64,000 bases of DNA from Pseudomonas mendocina (GCF_900636545.1 NZ_LR134290.1:1364001-1428000), one strand, 5' to 3'; numbered from the stretch's first letter, positions 21,391-30,892 are shown. Numbers and translations are program-made. Notes: a model not told the origin generated them from the letters alone.

Positions 21391-22320
21391 GTGCAGTCGG
21401 TCATCTCCATCCAGCAACTGAACAAGATCTATGCGTCCGGGCATCCGGCGCTGCAAGGCATCGACCTGGAGATTCGCCAGGGCGAGATCTTCGCCTTGCT
21501 CGGCCCCAATGGCGCCGGCAAGACCACCCTGATCAGCATCATCTGCGGCATCGTCAATCCGGGTGAGGGCAGGGTGCTTGTCGGCGGCAAGGACATCGTC
21601 CGCGACTACCGCGCGGCCCGCTCGCAGATCGGCCTGGTGCCTCAGGAGCTGGTCAGCGACGTGTTCGAAACCGTCTGGGCGACGGTCAAGTTCAGCCGTG
21701 GTCTGTTCGGCAAGAAGCCCGATCCGGCCTACCTTGAGCAATTGCTCAAGGATCTGTCGCTGTGGGACAAACGTAACGCCAAGATCATGGAACTGTCCGG
21801 CGGCATGAAGCGCCGGGTGATGATCGCCAAGGCGCTTTCGCACGAGCCGCAGATTCTATTCCTTGACGAGCCCACCGCGGGCGTCGACGTCGAGCTGCGC
21901 CGTGACATGTGGAACATGGTGCGGCGCCTGCGTGAGCGCGGCGTGACCATCATCCTCACCACCCACTACATCGAAGAGGCCGAGGAAATGGCCGACCGCA
22001 TCGGGGTGATCAGCAAGGGCCGCATCATCCTGGTGGAGGACAAGCAGGTGCTGATGCACAAGCTGGGCAAGAAGCAGCTGACCCTGCACCTGCAGCAGCC
22101 TTTGTCCTGCGTGCCGGCCGAGCTGGCGCGCTATGGCCTGGAGCTGGCCGATCAGGGCCATGCCCTGGTGTTCACCTTCGATGCGCAGCACGAGAACACC
22201 GGTATCGCCGAGCTGCTGCGCGATCTCGCTCAGCACGGCATCGACTTCAAGGATCTGCAGTCGAGCCAGAGCTCACTTGAGGAGATTTTCGTGTCACTGC
22301 TGGAGGAGTCGCGCGCATGA
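21391..22320 (+). CDS. ABC exporter ATP-binding protein (YadG-like)
   Basis: This 309-residue ATPase of an ABC-2-type exporter has Walker [10 protein letters not shown], a signature LSGGMKRR and Walker B ILFLDEP, followed by the H-loop TTH. I prefer GTG 21391 because AAGGGG lies about 9 bases upstream; a GTG at 21358 is in frame but lacks a site. The stop overlaps the permease start (ATGA). It is the same arrangement as yadGH in E. coli. The substrate is unknown. Confidence 0.88.
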   Translation: MQSVISIQQLNKIYASGHPALQGIDLEIRQGEIFALLGPNGAGKTTLISIICGIVNPGEGRVLVGGKDIVRDYRAARSQIGLVPQELVSDVFETVWATVKFSRGLFGKKPDPAYLEQLLKDLSLWDKRNAKIMELSGGMKRRVMIAKALSHEPQILFLDEPTAGVDVELRRDMWNMVRRLRERGVTIILTTHYIEEAEEMADRIGVISKGRIILVEDKQVLMHKLGKKQLTLHLQQPLSCVPAELARYGLELADQGHALVFTFDAQHENTGIAELLRDLAQHGIDFKDLQSSQSSLEEIFVSLLEESRA

Positions 22321-23078
22321 ACCTGTACGCCATCAAGGCCATCTACCTGTTCGAGCTGGCGCGCACCTGGCGCACCCTGCTGCAGAGCATCGCCACGCCA
22401 GTGATCAGTACGTCGCTGTACTTCGTGGTGTTCGGCTCGGCCATCGGTTCGAGCATGACCCAGGTGCACGGCGTGAGCTACGGCGCCTTCATCATTCCCG
22501 GCCTGATCATGCTGGCACTGCTGACCGAGAGCATTTCCAACGCCTCGTTCGGCATCTACATGCCCAAGTACTCGGGGAGCATTTACGAGATTCTGTCGGC
22601 ACCGGTCTCGTACCTGGAGATTCTGATCGGTTATGTCGGTGCGGCGGCGACCAAGTCGGTGATTCTCGGTCTGATCATCCTGCTCACCGCAAGGCTGTTC
22701 GTCGATTTCGAGATTCAGCATCCGCTGTGGATGGCGGCGTTCCTGGTACTGACGGCGCTGACCTTCAGCCTATTCGGCTTCATCATCGGCGTGTGGGCCG
22801 ATGGCTGGGAGAAACTGCAGATCGTCCCGGCGCTGATCGTCACGCCGCTGACCTTCCTCGGCGGCGCCTTCTATTCGATCAGCATGCTGCCGCCAGCCTG
22901 GCAGACGGTGACCCTGTTCAACCCGGTGGTGTACCTGATCAGCGCCTTCCGCTGGAGCTTCTATGGCGTGTCCGACGTCAACGTCGGCGTCAGTTTGGCG
23001 ATGGTGCTGGGTTTTCTGGCGCTGTGCATCCTGTTGGTGGGCTGGATCTTCAAGACCGGCTACCGGCTCAAGAGCTGA
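22317..23078 (+). CDS. ABC-2 type exporter permease (YadH-like)
   Basis: This 253-residue membrane protein has about six hydrophobic segments and the ABC2_membrane family layout ([25 protein letters not shown] at the N terminus, [17 protein letters not shown] near the end of the fifth helix). It overlaps the ATPase gene by four bases, so the two are co-translated. It forms the membrane part of a small-molecule or lipid exporter of unknown substrate. Confidence 0.88.
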   Translation: MNLYAIKAIYLFELARTWRTLLQSIATPVISTSLYFVVFGSAIGSSMTQVHGVSYGAFIIPGLIMLALLTESISNASFGIYMPKYSGSIYEILSAPVSYLEILIGYVGAAATKSVILGLIILLTARLFVDFEIQHPLWMAAFLVLTALTFSLFGFIIGVWADGWEKLQIVPALIVTPLTFLGGAFYSISMLPPAWQTVTLFNPVVYLISAFRWSFYGVSDVNVGVSLAMVLGFLALCILLVGWIFKTGYRLKS

Positions 23079-23086
23079 GCTTGGCA

Positions 23087-23155
23087 TTCGCGGCTGAAGC
23101 CGCTCCTACATAGGTCGCGTACGCCTCTGATTGTAGGAGCGGCTTCAGCCGCGAA
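23087..23155. repeat. REP pair (GTAGGAGCGGCTTCAGCCGCGA family)
   Basis: Two 24-base copies in inverted orientation, at 23087-23110 and 23132-23155, are exact complements separated by 21 bases. Each copy is itself a short hairpin. This is the REP class common in Pseudomonas and associated with RAYT transposases. It follows the ABC permease stop. Confidence 0.85.
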
Positions 23156-23169
23156 ACGATAGACATGAG

Positions 23170-23188
23170 GGGGCGCATCATGCGCCCC
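23170..23188. other. GC-rich hairpin after the REP pair
   Basis: GGGGCGCA (23170-23177) pairs with TGCGCCCC (23181-23188), loop TCA. Only two T residues follow on the plus strand, so it is at best a weak terminator for the ABC operon. Confidence 0.4.
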
Positions 23189-23251
23189 TTGTTCGTTTGC
23201 GGCCTTTAGAGCGGGTGTAACCCGTCCATGAATAGGTGGTGGCACGGAACC

Positions 23252-23309
23252 GTGGGAGGCGCTTTAGCGGCGACTGATTTCGAGCCGTCGCGGCTGAAAC
23301 CCCTCCCAT
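23252..23309. repeat. REP pair (GTGGGAGG..CTTTAGC family), left of the inhibitor gene
   Basis: GTGGGAGGCGCTTTAGCGGC at 23252 and the inverted relative CGCGGCTGAAACCCCTCCCA ending at 23309 flank 14 bases of spacer. It is a different REP subfamily from the pair at 23087. Confidence 0.7.
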
Positions 23310-23323
23310 AGAATCAGCCTTCG

Positions 23324-23716
23324 TCACTTCACTCGTAGTTCACACTCGAAGGTTTCTGCCGGCGGCACATTCGGCTCCCAAGGTTGCTGATAGGTCAGCA
23401 GCAGGCGACCTTCGCCCGGCTCACGCGCGGTGAAGCGCCAGGTGGAGATGCCGCCTGCGCCCACCAGCCCGGCGTCTTCCGGATTGCTGTACACCTCGGG
23501 GCCGAGGCTCTGCAGTACGCTCGCTGCATTGTCACGGACTTCCCAGCGAAAACCGGTGGTGGGGTTGCTCGGTAGGCTGAGGATCAGTTGCTGGCCCTTG
23601 TTCAGCGTCAGCGGGCACTGCCGGTCCTTCTTCAATTCCAGCGTGCCGGATTGATGAGCACAGGCCGTAAGCAGGGCCAGGGCGGGCAAGGTAAGCAGGC
23701 GCAAGGTGGCGTGCAT
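23324..23716 (-). CDS. icp: Chagasin-family (I42) cysteine protease inhibitor, lipoprotein
   Basis: This is a predicted inhibitor of papain-like cysteine proteases. The 130-residue protein has a lipoprotein signal peptide (LALLTAC, lipid-modified C19) and the chagasin NPTTGFRW loop, then GxGG (VGAGGISTWRF) and a Pro-rich third loop (PWEPNVPP). These are the three loops that plug the protease cleft. GGAG precedes ATG 23716. It sits next to a Lon-type protease gene, an arrangement I recall from P. aeruginosa (PA0778-PA0779). REP pairs lie on both sides. Confidence 0.85.
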   Translation of the reverse strand: MHATLRLLTLPALALLTACAHQSGTLELKKDRQCPLTLNKGQQLILSLPSNPTTGFRWEVRDNAASVLQSLGPEVYSNPEDAGLVGAGGISTWRFTAREPGEGRLLLTYQQPWEPNVPPAETFECELRVK

Positions 23717-23792
23717 GACGAACTCCAGTCGATGAAACCTGGCCCAGCATAGCCGCATTGGCTTGCCGGGCGCGACCTCGCTGCTTATACCG

Positions 23793-23860
23793 TCGCGGCT
23801 AAAGCCCCTCCCACGAGAGCATGATCAGGTTGTGCTCTGTGGGAGGCGCTTCAGCGGCGA
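23793..23860. repeat. REP pair, right of the inhibitor gene
   Basis: CGCGGCTAAAGCCCCTCCCA (within 23793-23814) and GTGGGAGGCGCTTCAGCGGC (within 23839-23860) are inverted relative to each other. The spacer contains its own small hairpin AGAGCA/TGCTCT. It is the same subfamily as the pair at 23252, so the inhibitor gene is bracketed by matching repeats. Confidence 0.75.
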
Positions 23861-23871
23861 TCTTTGTGGTG

Positions 23872-26268
23872 TTAGTCGAACAGCACCTTGGCCACGTCCC
23901 CATAGCGCTTGGCGAAGTGCACGGTGATGCCTTCCTTGAGGTAGTCCGGCAACTCCTCGTAACTGCCACGGTTGGCTTCTGGCAGGATCAGTTCATGGAT
24001 CTTCTGCCGCCGCGCCGCGATCACCTTCTCGCGCACGCCACCGATGGGCAGCACCTGGCCGGTGAGGGTCAGTTCGCCGGTCATGGCCACGCCTTTCTTC
24101 GGCGCCTGGTTGCGAGCGAGCGAAAGCAGGGCGCTTGCCATGGTGATGCCGGCGCTGGGGCCGTCCTTGGGCGTGGCGCCTTCCGGTACATGCAGATGGA
24201 CGAAGGCCTGGTCGAAGAAGGTCGGGTCGCCGCCGAACTGCTTGAGATGCGAGCTGACGTAGCTGTAGGCGATCTCCGCCGATTCCTTCATCACCTCGCC
24301 GAGCTGGCCGGTGAGCTTGAAGCCGCGATTGAGCGTATGTATGCGCGTCGCCTCGATCGGCAGGGTGGCACCGCCCATGCTGGTCCAGGCCAAGCCGGTG
24401 ATCACCCCGGTGCCGGCCAGCACCCGCTCGTTGCGGAACACCGGCATGCCGAGGGCATCTTCCAGATCCTTGGCGCCGATGCGGATCTTCGCTTCGGGAT
24501 CTTCCAGTAGCTTGACCACCGATTTGCGCACCAGCTTGCCCAGTTGCTTCTCCAGTTGGCGTACACCGGCTTCGCGGGCATAGCCTTCGATCACCGCGCG
24601 CAAGGCTGCATCGCTGATGCTCAGGCGTGCTTTCGGCACGCCAGCCTTGTCCAGCTGCTTCGGCCACAGGTGGCGCTTGGCGATGGCCAGTTTTTCCTCG
24701 GTGATATAGCCGGACAGGCGGATCACTTCCATACGGTCGAGCAGCGGGCCGGGAATCGAGTCGAGGGTGTTGGCGGTGCAGACGAACAGCACCTTGGACA
24801 GGTCCAGACGCAAATCCAGATAATGATCGAGGAATTCGACATTCTGCTCCGGATCAAGGGTCTCCAACAGCGCCGAGGCCGGGTCGCCCTGGTAGCTGCT
24901 GCCCATCTTGTCGATCTCGTCGAGCATGATCACCGGGTTCATCACCTCGGCTTCCTTCAGTGCCTGCACCAGTTTGCCGGGCATGGCGCCGATGTAGGTG
25001 CGGCGATGGCCCTTGATCTCCGCCTCGTCACGCATGCCGCCCACCGAGAAGCGGTAGAACGGCCGGCCGAGGGATTCGGCGATGGACTTGCCGATGCTGG
25101 TCTTGCCCACGCCGGGTGGGCCGACCAGCAGCACGATGGAGCCGGCGATCTCGCCCTTGAAGGCGCCGACGGCCAGGAACTCGGTGATGCGCTCTTTGAT
25201 GTCGTCCATGCCCGCGTGGTGTTTGTCCAGCACCTTGCGCGCGCGGCCGAGGTCGAGCTTGTCCTGGCCATGGATGCCCCAGGGCAGGGCTGTGGCCCAG
25301 TCCAGGTAATTGCGGGTGACAGCATATTCCGGCGAGCCAGCTTCCAGGATCGACAGCTTGTTCAGTTCCTCGTCGATACGCTTTTGCGCCGGTGCGGGCA
25401 GGGTCTTGCCTTCGAGGCGGGCGAGGAACTCCTCGCGGTCGGCGCTCTTGTCGTCCTTGCTGATGCCCAGCTCCTGTTGGATCAGCTTGAGCTGTTCCTT
25501 GAGGAAGAATTCGCGCTGGCGCTCGCCGATCTGTTTGTTCACTTCAGCCGACAGCTCTTTCTGCAAGCGGCCGACCTCGACCTCCTTGCGCAGCAGCGGC
25601 AGTACCTTCTCCATGCGCTTGAGCATGGGCACGGTATCCAGCACTTCCTGCAGCTCGCGGCCCGGGGCGGTGGTCAACGCGGCGGCGAAGTCGGTTAGCG
25701 GCGACGGATCGTTGGGGCTGAAGCGGTTCAGGTAGTTCTTCAGCTCTTCGCTGTACAGCGGGTTGAGCGGCAGCAGCTCCTTGATCGCGTTGATCAGCGC
25801 CATGCCATAGGCCTTGACCTCGTCGCGCGGGTCGTTGGGCGCCTGCGGATATTCGACCTCGGCCAGGTATGGGCCACGGCGGCTGAGCCAGCCACGAATG
25901 CGCACGCGGGTCAGTCCCTGGGCAACAAACTGCAGCTTGCCGCCTTCCTCGCTGACATGATGCACACGCACTAGGGTGCCGTGCTCGGGCAGGCTGTCGA
26001 GATCGAATTCGCCGTGCTCGTCCGGTGGCGTGTCGACGAAGAACACCGCCATGCACTTGTGCTCGGTGTTGCCAACACGGGTGAGGGTACGGCCCCAGGG
26101 TTGCTGGTTGACGATCACCGGCAACACCTGCGCCGGGAAGAACGGGCGGTTGTGGATGGGAATGATGTAGAGCTTGTCCGGCAACTGCTGCGCGGGCAAT
26201 ACCAGACCGGTGCTATCGGCCTGGACGTGAACTTCGACGGTTTCCGGGGTGTTGTCCTGATCGTTCAT
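23872..26268 (-). CDS. lon: Lon-family ATP-dependent protease (AsrA-like second Lon)
   Basis: This 798-residue AAA+ serine protease has an N-terminal substrate-binding Lon domain (about 30-230), a coiled-coil middle, an AAA+ module with Walker A GPPGVGKT, and a C-terminal protease domain with the Ser705/Lys748 dyad (KDGPSAG and GGVREKV). AGGTGCTCC precedes ATG 26268. Its N terminus differs from housekeeping Lon and, with the neighbouring inhibitor gene, matches my memory of P. aeruginosa AsrA (PA0779). Its role in stress or aminoglycoside response would be by analogy only. Confidence 0.9.
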   Translation of the reverse strand: MNDQDNTPETVEVHVQADSTGLVLPAQQLPDKLYIIPIHNRPFFPAQVLPVIVNQQPWGRTLTRVGNTEHKCMAVFFVDTPPDEHGEFDLDSLPEHGTLVRVHHVSEEGGKLQFVAQGLTRVRIRGWLSRRGPYLAEVEYPQAPNDPRDEVKAYGMALINAIKELLPLNPLYSEELKNYLNRFSPNDPSPLTDFAAALTTAPGRELQEVLDTVPMLKRMEKVLPLLRKEVEVGRLQKELSAEVNKQIGERQREFFLKEQLKLIQQELGISKDDKSADREEFLARLEGKTLPAPAQKRIDEELNKLSILEAGSPEYAVTRNYLDWATALPWGIHGQDKLDLGRARKVLDKHHAGMDDIKERITEFLAVGAFKGEIAGSIVLLVGPPGVGKTSIGKSIAESLGRPFYRFSVGGMRDEAEIKGHRRTYIGAMPGKLVQALKEAEVMNPVIMLDEIDKMGSSYQGDPASALLETLDPEQNVEFLDHYLDLRLDLSKVLFVCTANTLDSIPGPLLDRMEVIRLSGYITEEKLAIAKRHLWPKQLDKAGVPKARLSISDAALRAVIEGYAREAGVRQLEKQLGKLVRKSVVKLLEDPEAKIRIGAKDLEDALGMPVFRNERVLAGTGVITGLAWTSMGGATLPIEATRIHTLNRGFKLTGQLGEVMKESAEIAYSYVSSHLKQFGGDPTFFDQAFVHLHVPEGATPKDGPSAGITMASALLSLARNQAPKKGVAMTGELTLTGQVLPIGGVREKVIAARRQKIHELILPEANRGSYEELPDYLKEGITVHFAKRYGDVAKVLFD

Positions 26269-26329
26269 GGAGCACCTTTACGTGTACGTTGGGAGCTACA
26301 TGGGGCGACCGCGGGGTTATTTCAACGGT

Positions 26330-27034
26330 TCACTCAAGAGTCAGGCGAATGCCCAGCAGGCGCTGTTCGATCAGCGGAGTGAGCAAGGCGAAGCATTCGC
26401 CTGGGGTGAGACGAATTCGCGGTGCCTCGATCAGGTCGCTTTGCAGGCGATCGATCAGGGCCAACAGCGCTGGGTCCTGCTCCTGGTCGAGCAGACGATT
26501 GCAGAGAAAGCGCAGTTGCATCTGCAGACCGGGCGGACAGCGCTCGTAATTGGCTGCACGGACCGTGAGGCCGCGCAGCCTGGCGAGGTCTTCGAGTGAG
26601 CGGCAGGCTTCACCAAGGCCGCGAACGCCAGGGTGATGTTGGCGGTAGAGACGATCTTCAAGCTGTTCGATCACCTGTAACAGTGCTTCGATCAGTCGGC
26701 AATGCGCATCGAAATCGGCCGGTTTACGGCGTAACTGCGGCCAGTGCTGCTGCAGCGGTGGCAGTTGCTGGCTGGCGCCGGGCCAGTCAAGCCAAAGCCC
26801 GTCGAGTTGCTGCGCCAGTGCGTGGCGTTGGGCGATGCCATCGGCATCCTGCTGCGCGCCCAGGCCACGGTGTTTCTGTAGCGCCTGGAGTAGGTCGAGG
26901 CAGCGCTGCACGATCTCGGTATCGGCCTGCTTGCTGGCGTTGCGCAGACGCTTTTGCGCGCGATGCGCCAGCCCGAAGCCCAACGCCAGCAGCGGGACCA
27001 GGAGGGACAGGAGAATCAGCGTGGCTTCATTCAT
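26330..27034 (-). CDS. Hypothetical protein with one N-terminal membrane anchor
   Basis: This 234-residue protein starts with a hydrophobic anchor (about residues 4-24), followed by a helical, Leu- and Gln-rich domain. The segment CLDLLQALQKHRGLGAQQ recalls the first helix of nitrate/nitrite-sensing-type four-helix domains, but I cannot confirm the family. No enzymatic motif is seen. ATG 27034 (MNEATLILL) puts the anchor at the N terminus; a GTG at 27130 is much less likely. It lies 61 bases upstream of the Lon gene on the same strand. Confidence 0.65.
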   Translation of the reverse strand: MNEATLILLSLLVPLLALGFGLAHRAQKRLRNASKQADTEIVQRCLDLLQALQKHRGLGAQQDADGIAQRHALAQQLDGLWLDWPGASQQLPPLQQHWPQLRRKPADFDAHCRLIEALLQVIEQLEDRLYRQHHPGVRGLGEACRSLEDLARLRGLTVRAANYERCPPGLQMQLRFLCNRLLDQEQDPALLALIDRLQSDLIEAPRIRLTPGECFALLTPLIEQRLLGIRLTLE

Positions 27035-27240
27035 CGGGGCTCGCTTGTTGTGCTTGTCGCAGCTTGAAAGCAACTCTCCTGCCAGCAGCAGGGCTGCGGA
27101 ACATGGGCGGACAGGATGGTGTGGGTGCACGCTAATGGCGCGGGCTGGTACGGGATGGTGCGCCCTGGTGGCTTGGTTGCTATAGGTGCAACCTGTTCGC
27201 TGATAGGTGGTTGCGGCGTTTTCCCTTGAAAAGGAGTAAA

Positions 27241-27273
27241 GTGCAACCCTTGTTTCGTGCCGCCAGTCTTTAG
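27241..27273 (+). CDS. Candidate 10-codon leader ORF of the AraC-family gene
   Basis: GTG 27241 follows AAGGAG by four bases and opens a frame encoding MQPLFRAASL, ending TAG at 27271-27273. The AraC-family ATG begins two bases later at 27276 and has no good ribosome site of its own. The geometry suggests coupled translation through the leader. Too short to prove by sequence alone. Confidence 0.4.
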   Translation: MQPLFRAASL

Positions 27274-27275
27274 CG

Positions 27276-28025
27276 ATGCTGCAAGCCCGTGTGATTCGCC
27301 TGGATGAACAGGCCCATGAACATGCCCATGATCATCATCAGTTGGTGATGTCCCTGGTCGGCCGCGCCGAATTCGAGGTCGGTGGCCGCGGCGGGGAAGT
27401 CTGCCGGATGCGCGCCTGTCTGGTGCCGGGCGATGCGGCTCATCAGTTCGCCGGCATGGGTGACAACCGCATGCTGATCCTCGATCTGGACGAGCAGGAT
27501 ACCCCCAGCGAAGATCTCGAGCTGCTCCACCGCCTTTTCGAAACCCCCCGTTATCCTGCCCTCGATGTCGATTTTCAGCACCTGCTGACCTATGCCGGCG
27601 CCGAACTGGAACGCTATGGCAGCGACTCGATCCTCGCCCGCTCTCTCGGTGGCGTACTGCTGCGTGCTCTGCACCTGCGTCTGTTCGGTGAGCAACGCAG
27701 GCAGCCACAGGGCGCCCTGGACCTGCAGCGCCTGGACGACTACATCGGCGAGCATCTGGCGCGACGCATCAGCGTTGCCGAGCTGGCGCACGAGATGTGC
27801 CTCAGCCCCAGCCACTTCCACGCTCAGTTCAAGGATTGCGTCGGCCTCACGCCGCACCAGTACCTGCTCAAGACCCGTCTTGACCGCGCCGCGCGTATGC
27901 TGCGCGAGAGCAACCTGCCGCTGGTGCGGATCGCCGAGGAGTGTGGTTTCTCCAGCCAAAGCGCCCTGACCACGGCAATGCGCCGCTATATGGGCCTGAC
28001 CCCGAAGCGCCTGCGCGCCGCATAG
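27276..28025 (+). CDS. AraC-family transcriptional regulator
   Basis: This 249-residue regulator has an N-terminal cupin-like sensor with a His-rich segment (residues 10-21, EQAHEHAHDHHQ) and a C-terminal double helix-turn-helix (about 145-249). The latter ends in the family signature around ECGFSSQSALTTAMRRYMGLTPKRLR. The His cluster could bind metal or simply line the effector pocket. It stands alone between two minus-strand genes, so the target is unknown. Translation may depend on a short upstream ORF. Confidence 0.88.
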   Translation: MLQARVIRLDEQAHEHAHDHHQLVMSLVGRAEFEVGGRGGEVCRMRACLVPGDAAHQFAGMGDNRMLILDLDEQDTPSEDLELLHRLFETPRYPALDVDFQHLLTYAGAELERYGSDSILARSLGGVLLRALHLRLFGEQRRQPQGALDLQRLDDYIGEHLARRISVAELAHEMCLSPSHFHAQFKDCVGLTPHQYLLKTRLDRAARMLRESNLPLVRIAEECGFSSQSALTTAMRRYMGLTPKRLRAA

Positions 28026-28031
28026 CCTTGA

Positions 28032-28053
28032 GTAGGGTGGGCTTCAGCCCACC
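28032..28053. repeat. GTAGGGTGGGCTTCAGCCCACC intergenic repeat
   Basis: GGTGGGCT and AGCCCACC form a compact hairpin 7 bases after the AraC stop. It is the second member in this window of the family seen at 15797. It could serve as a 3' hairpin for the AraC message. Confidence 0.55.
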
Positions 28054-28123
28054 AGTGAGGCCACATGCCATGTAAGTCGACGATGGGCCAAAGCAGATCG
28101 CTGCCGGTCCACCTTACTGATTC

Positions 28124-28711
28124 TCAGGCGTAATTCTGCGGGCTGAGCTTGCGCTCGATCAGCTCGATCAGAATGTGCAGGGTCTTGATGTGCAGCTCCT
28201 GCACGCGGTCGGCGAAATCGCCGCCGGGGGCGCAGATGCACACGTCAGCCAGGCTTTCCAGCAGCGAACCAGGCTTGCCGGTCAGGGCGATCACCTTCAC
28301 GCCCTGTGTCTTGGCGGCTTCGGCGGCCTTGACCACGTTGGGGCTCTTGCCACTGGTGCTGATGGCGATCAGCACGTCACCTTCACGGCCATGGGACTCG
28401 ATATAACGCGAGAAGATGAAGTCGTAACCGAAGTCGTTGGCCACGCAGCTGATGTGGCTGGGGTCGCTGATCGACACGGCGGCGATGCCGGGGCGGTTCT
28501 TGCGGTAGCGCCCGGTCAGTTCCTCGGCGAAGTGCATGGCGTCGCACATCGAGCCGCCGTTACCGCAGGAAAATGCCTTGCCCTTGTTCTCGAAACTCTC
28601 GACCAGCAGCTCGGCTGCCTTCTGGATATTGGCCAGGGTCTGTTCGTTGGCGAGGAAGGCCTCCAGCGCACGCTGGGCCTCCAGCAGGCTGTTGCGGATG
28701 TGTTCGATCAT
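28124..28711 (-). CDS. gmhA: Phosphoheptose (D-sedoheptulose 7-phosphate) isomerase, E. coli LpcA type
   Basis: This enzyme makes D-glycero-D-manno-heptose 7-phosphate for the LPS inner core. The 195-residue SIS-domain protein has SCGNGGS (substrate phosphate binding), [11 protein letters not shown] with the catalytic Glu, [10 protein letters not shown] and the C-terminal [16 protein letters not shown] with the catalytic His. It matches E. coli GmhA/LpcA much better than the usual Pseudomonas GmhA (PA4425 type), so it may be a second, acquired isomerase. It lies 12 bases downstream of apeB on the same strand. Confidence 0.85.
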   Translation of the reverse strand: MIEHIRNSLLEAQRALEAFLANEQTLANIQKAAELLVESFENKGKAFSCGNGGSMCDAMHFAEELTGRYRKNRPGIAAVSISDPSHISCVANDFGYDFIFSRYIESHGREGDVLIAISTSGKSPNVVKAAEAAKTQGVKVIALTGKPGSLLESLADVCICAPGGDFADRVQELHIKTLHILIELIERKLSPQNYA

Positions 28712-28723
28712 CGCGTCAGAACC

Positions 28724-30013
28724 TCAAGGGAGTTCAGGGCTGGAATAGAAGGCCGTCAGCACTTTCACCAGGTGATCCAAGTCGTGGCTGCCGGCCAGTT
28801 CACGGATCGAATGCATGGCGAAGGTGGGCAGGCCGATGTCGACCGTGCGAACGCCGAGCTGGCTGGCGGTGATCGGGCCGATGGTGGAGCCGCAGCCCAT
28901 ATCGCTGCGCACCACGAAGCTTTGCACCGGTACTTCGTTCTCCAGGCACAGGTGGCGGAAGAAACCAGCGGTTTCGCTGTTGGTGGCGTAGCGCTGGTTG
29001 CTGTTGATCTTGATCACCGGGCCGGCGTTGAGCTTGGGCCCGTGGTTGCCGTCGTGCTTGTCGGCATAGTTCGGATGCACGCCATGGGCGTTGTCAGCTG
29101 ATACCAGTAGCGAGCGCTGGATGGTGCGGACGAAGTCGTCGTCACCCGGCAGCACACGGCGCAGCACCTGCTCCAGGAAGGGGCCATCGGCGCCGCAGGC
29201 CGAACAGGAGCCGACTTCCTCGTGGTCGGTGCAGACCAGCACGCAGGTTTCCTCGTCGTCCGAGTCGATCAGCGCCTGCAGGCCGGCGTAGCAGGACAGC
29301 AGGTTGTCCAGGCGTGCGCTGGCGATGAAATCCTGGTTGAGGCCGACGATGGCCGCGCTCTGGGTGTCATAGAAACTCAGCTCGTAATCCAGCACCGCGT
29401 CCGGATTGAAATCGTGTTCCATGGCCAGTTGCTCGGCGAGCAGGGCACGGAAGTCGGCGGTTTCACTGCTGGCGAGCTGGGCGAGGATCGGCGGCAGCTC
29501 GTTCTGCGGGTTGATCGCCCAGCCCTGGTTGGCCTCGCGATTGAGGTGGATGGCCAGGCTGGGAATCACCGCGATGGGCTGGTAGAAGTCGATCAGTTGG
29601 CTCTCGACCTTGCCGTCGCGGCGATAGGTCACGCGGCCGGCCAGCGACAGGTCACGGTCGAACCAGGGCGCGAGCAGGGCGCCACCATAGACTTCCACGC
29701 CGAGCTGGAAGAAGCCCTGGCGCTGTAGCTCCGGGCTCGGCTTGACGCGCAGGCAGGGGCTGTCGGTATGCGCGCCGACCAGGCGAATACCACCGTCAAC
29801 GGCCGGGCGCTTGCCCAGCTTGAAGGCGATGATCGAAGAGTCGTTGCGGGTCACGTAATAGCGGCCGCCGGCCTCGGTGTGCCAGGGCGCGCGCTCGTCA
29901 AGGTGACGATAGCCGGCGGCTTCCAGGCGCATGGCCAGGCTGGTGGTGGCATGGAAGGGGGTCGGCGAGGCATTGAGAAAATCGAGCAGGCCTTGAATCA
30001 GTTCTTCGCGCAT
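28724..30013 (-). CDS. apeB: M18 family aminopeptidase
   Basis: This 429-residue zinc aminopeptidase prefers N-terminal acidic or neutral residues. Metal ligands are visible in [11 protein letters not shown] (His, Asp), TDHEEVGS (Glu pair) and the C-terminal [10 protein letters not shown] (His). [12 protein letters not shown] is also typical of the family. GGAG precedes ATG 30013. It is probably co-transcribed with gmhA and lies next to rluA, as in P. aeruginosa (PA3247-PA3246 as I recall). Confidence 0.93.
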   Translation of the reverse strand: MREELIQGLLDFLNASPTPFHATTSLAMRLEAAGYRHLDERAPWHTEAGGRYYVTRNDSSIIAFKLGKRPAVDGGIRLVGAHTDSPCLRVKPSPELQRQGFFQLGVEVYGGALLAPWFDRDLSLAGRVTYRRDGKVESQLIDFYQPIAVIPSLAIHLNREANQGWAINPQNELPPILAQLASSETADFRALLAEQLAMEHDFNPDAVLDYELSFYDTQSAAIVGLNQDFIASARLDNLLSCYAGLQALIDSDDEETCVLVCTDHEEVGSCSACGADGPFLEQVLRRVLPGDDDFVRTIQRSLLVSADNAHGVHPNYADKHDGNHGPKLNAGPVIKINSNQRYATNSETAGFFRHLCLENEVPVQSFVVRSDMGCGSTIGPITASQLGVRTVDIGLPTFAMHSIRELAGSHDLDHLVKVLTAFYSSPELP

Positions 30014-30196
30014 GCAGGGCTCCAGACAGCGATGGCGCAGTTTAACCGTTTTGCATCGCGCTGTGCCGGCTGCGCACTCGTTTGGGGCGATAGTTTCAGG
30101 CTATCTGTGGGCAGGTACGCTATGCGTCTGCAATCTGGCATTGCCCCGTTGCTGTTGCACACGGCGCACTCTACGTGAAGCGAGTGCCGGGAGTTA

Positions 30197-30832
30197 TCAG
30201 AACGGTGCCGGGCACTCGAAGCGCATACGCTCGCCGGTTTGCGGGTGGGTCAGGGCGAGCATGCTGGCGTGCAGGCACAGGCGTTGATGGGCGGCCAGGG
30301 CTTGTTCATGGGCGTAGAGACGATCACCCAGCAGCGGGTGACCAATGGACAGCATATGCACGCGCAACTGGTGCGAGCGGCCAGTGATTGGTGTGAGCTC
30401 TACCCGGCACCAGTCGCCGCAGCGCTCGATGACGCGCCAGTGGGTCAGGGCATGCTTGCCCAGTTCGTGATCGACGACGTGACGTGGTTTGGTCGGCGGG
30501 TCGTAGCGCAGCGGCAGGTCGATGCTGCCACTGTCGGCCTGCGGTTGGCCCCAGCACAGCGCGGTGTAGGCCTTCTCGGTTTCGCGATCGTGGAACTGCC
30601 GGGACAGCTCGCGGTGGCTGTCGGCATCGCGGGCCAGGACGATGATGCCGGAGGTTTCCCAGTCCAGCCGATGCACGATGCGCGCCTCGGGATAGCCGTT
30701 TTCCTGCAGACGGGTGACCAGGCAATCCTTGTTGTCATCGGCGCGGCCCGGCACCGACAGCAGCAGGGTGGGCTTGTTGATCACCAGCAGGGCGGCGTCC
30801 TGGTGGAGAATTTCGATCTGGCTTAGCGGCAT
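30197..30832 (-). CDS. rluA: Pseudouridine synthase RluA (23S rRNA position 746 / tRNA position 32)
   Basis: This enzyme isomerises uridine to pseudouridine in 23S rRNA and tRNA. The 211-residue size is typical of the short RluA form without an S4 domain. The catalytic motif HRLDWETSGIIVLARD (catalytic Asp in RLDWETSG) and the C-terminal GRSHQLRVHMLSIGHPLLGD are clear. It follows the min operon on the same strand but behind a terminator. Confidence 0.92.
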   Translation of the reverse strand: MPLSQIEILHQDAALLVINKPTLLLSVPGRADDNKDCLVTRLQENGYPEARIVHRLDWETSGIIVLARDADSHRELSRQFHDRETEKAYTALCWGQPQADSGSIDLPLRYDPPTKPRHVVDHELGKHALTHWRVIERCGDWCRVELTPITGRSHQLRVHMLSIGHPLLGDRLYAHEQALAAHQRLCLHASMLALTHPQTGERMRFECPAPF

Positions 30833-30856
30833 GGGGCGTTCTGGTTGGATTGGGAG

Positions 30857-30892
30857 ATAAAAGCGAATGGCGGCCGTAAGGCCGCCATTCGC
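30857..30892 (-). terminator. Terminator of the minCDE transcript
   Basis: On the minus strand GCGAATGGCGGCC pairs perfectly with GGCCGCCATTCGC (13 bp, 4-base loop), followed by TTTTATC. It lies upstream of rluA and downstream of the element at 30904-31101, which is therefore part of the min 3' untranslated region. Confidence 0.85.
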
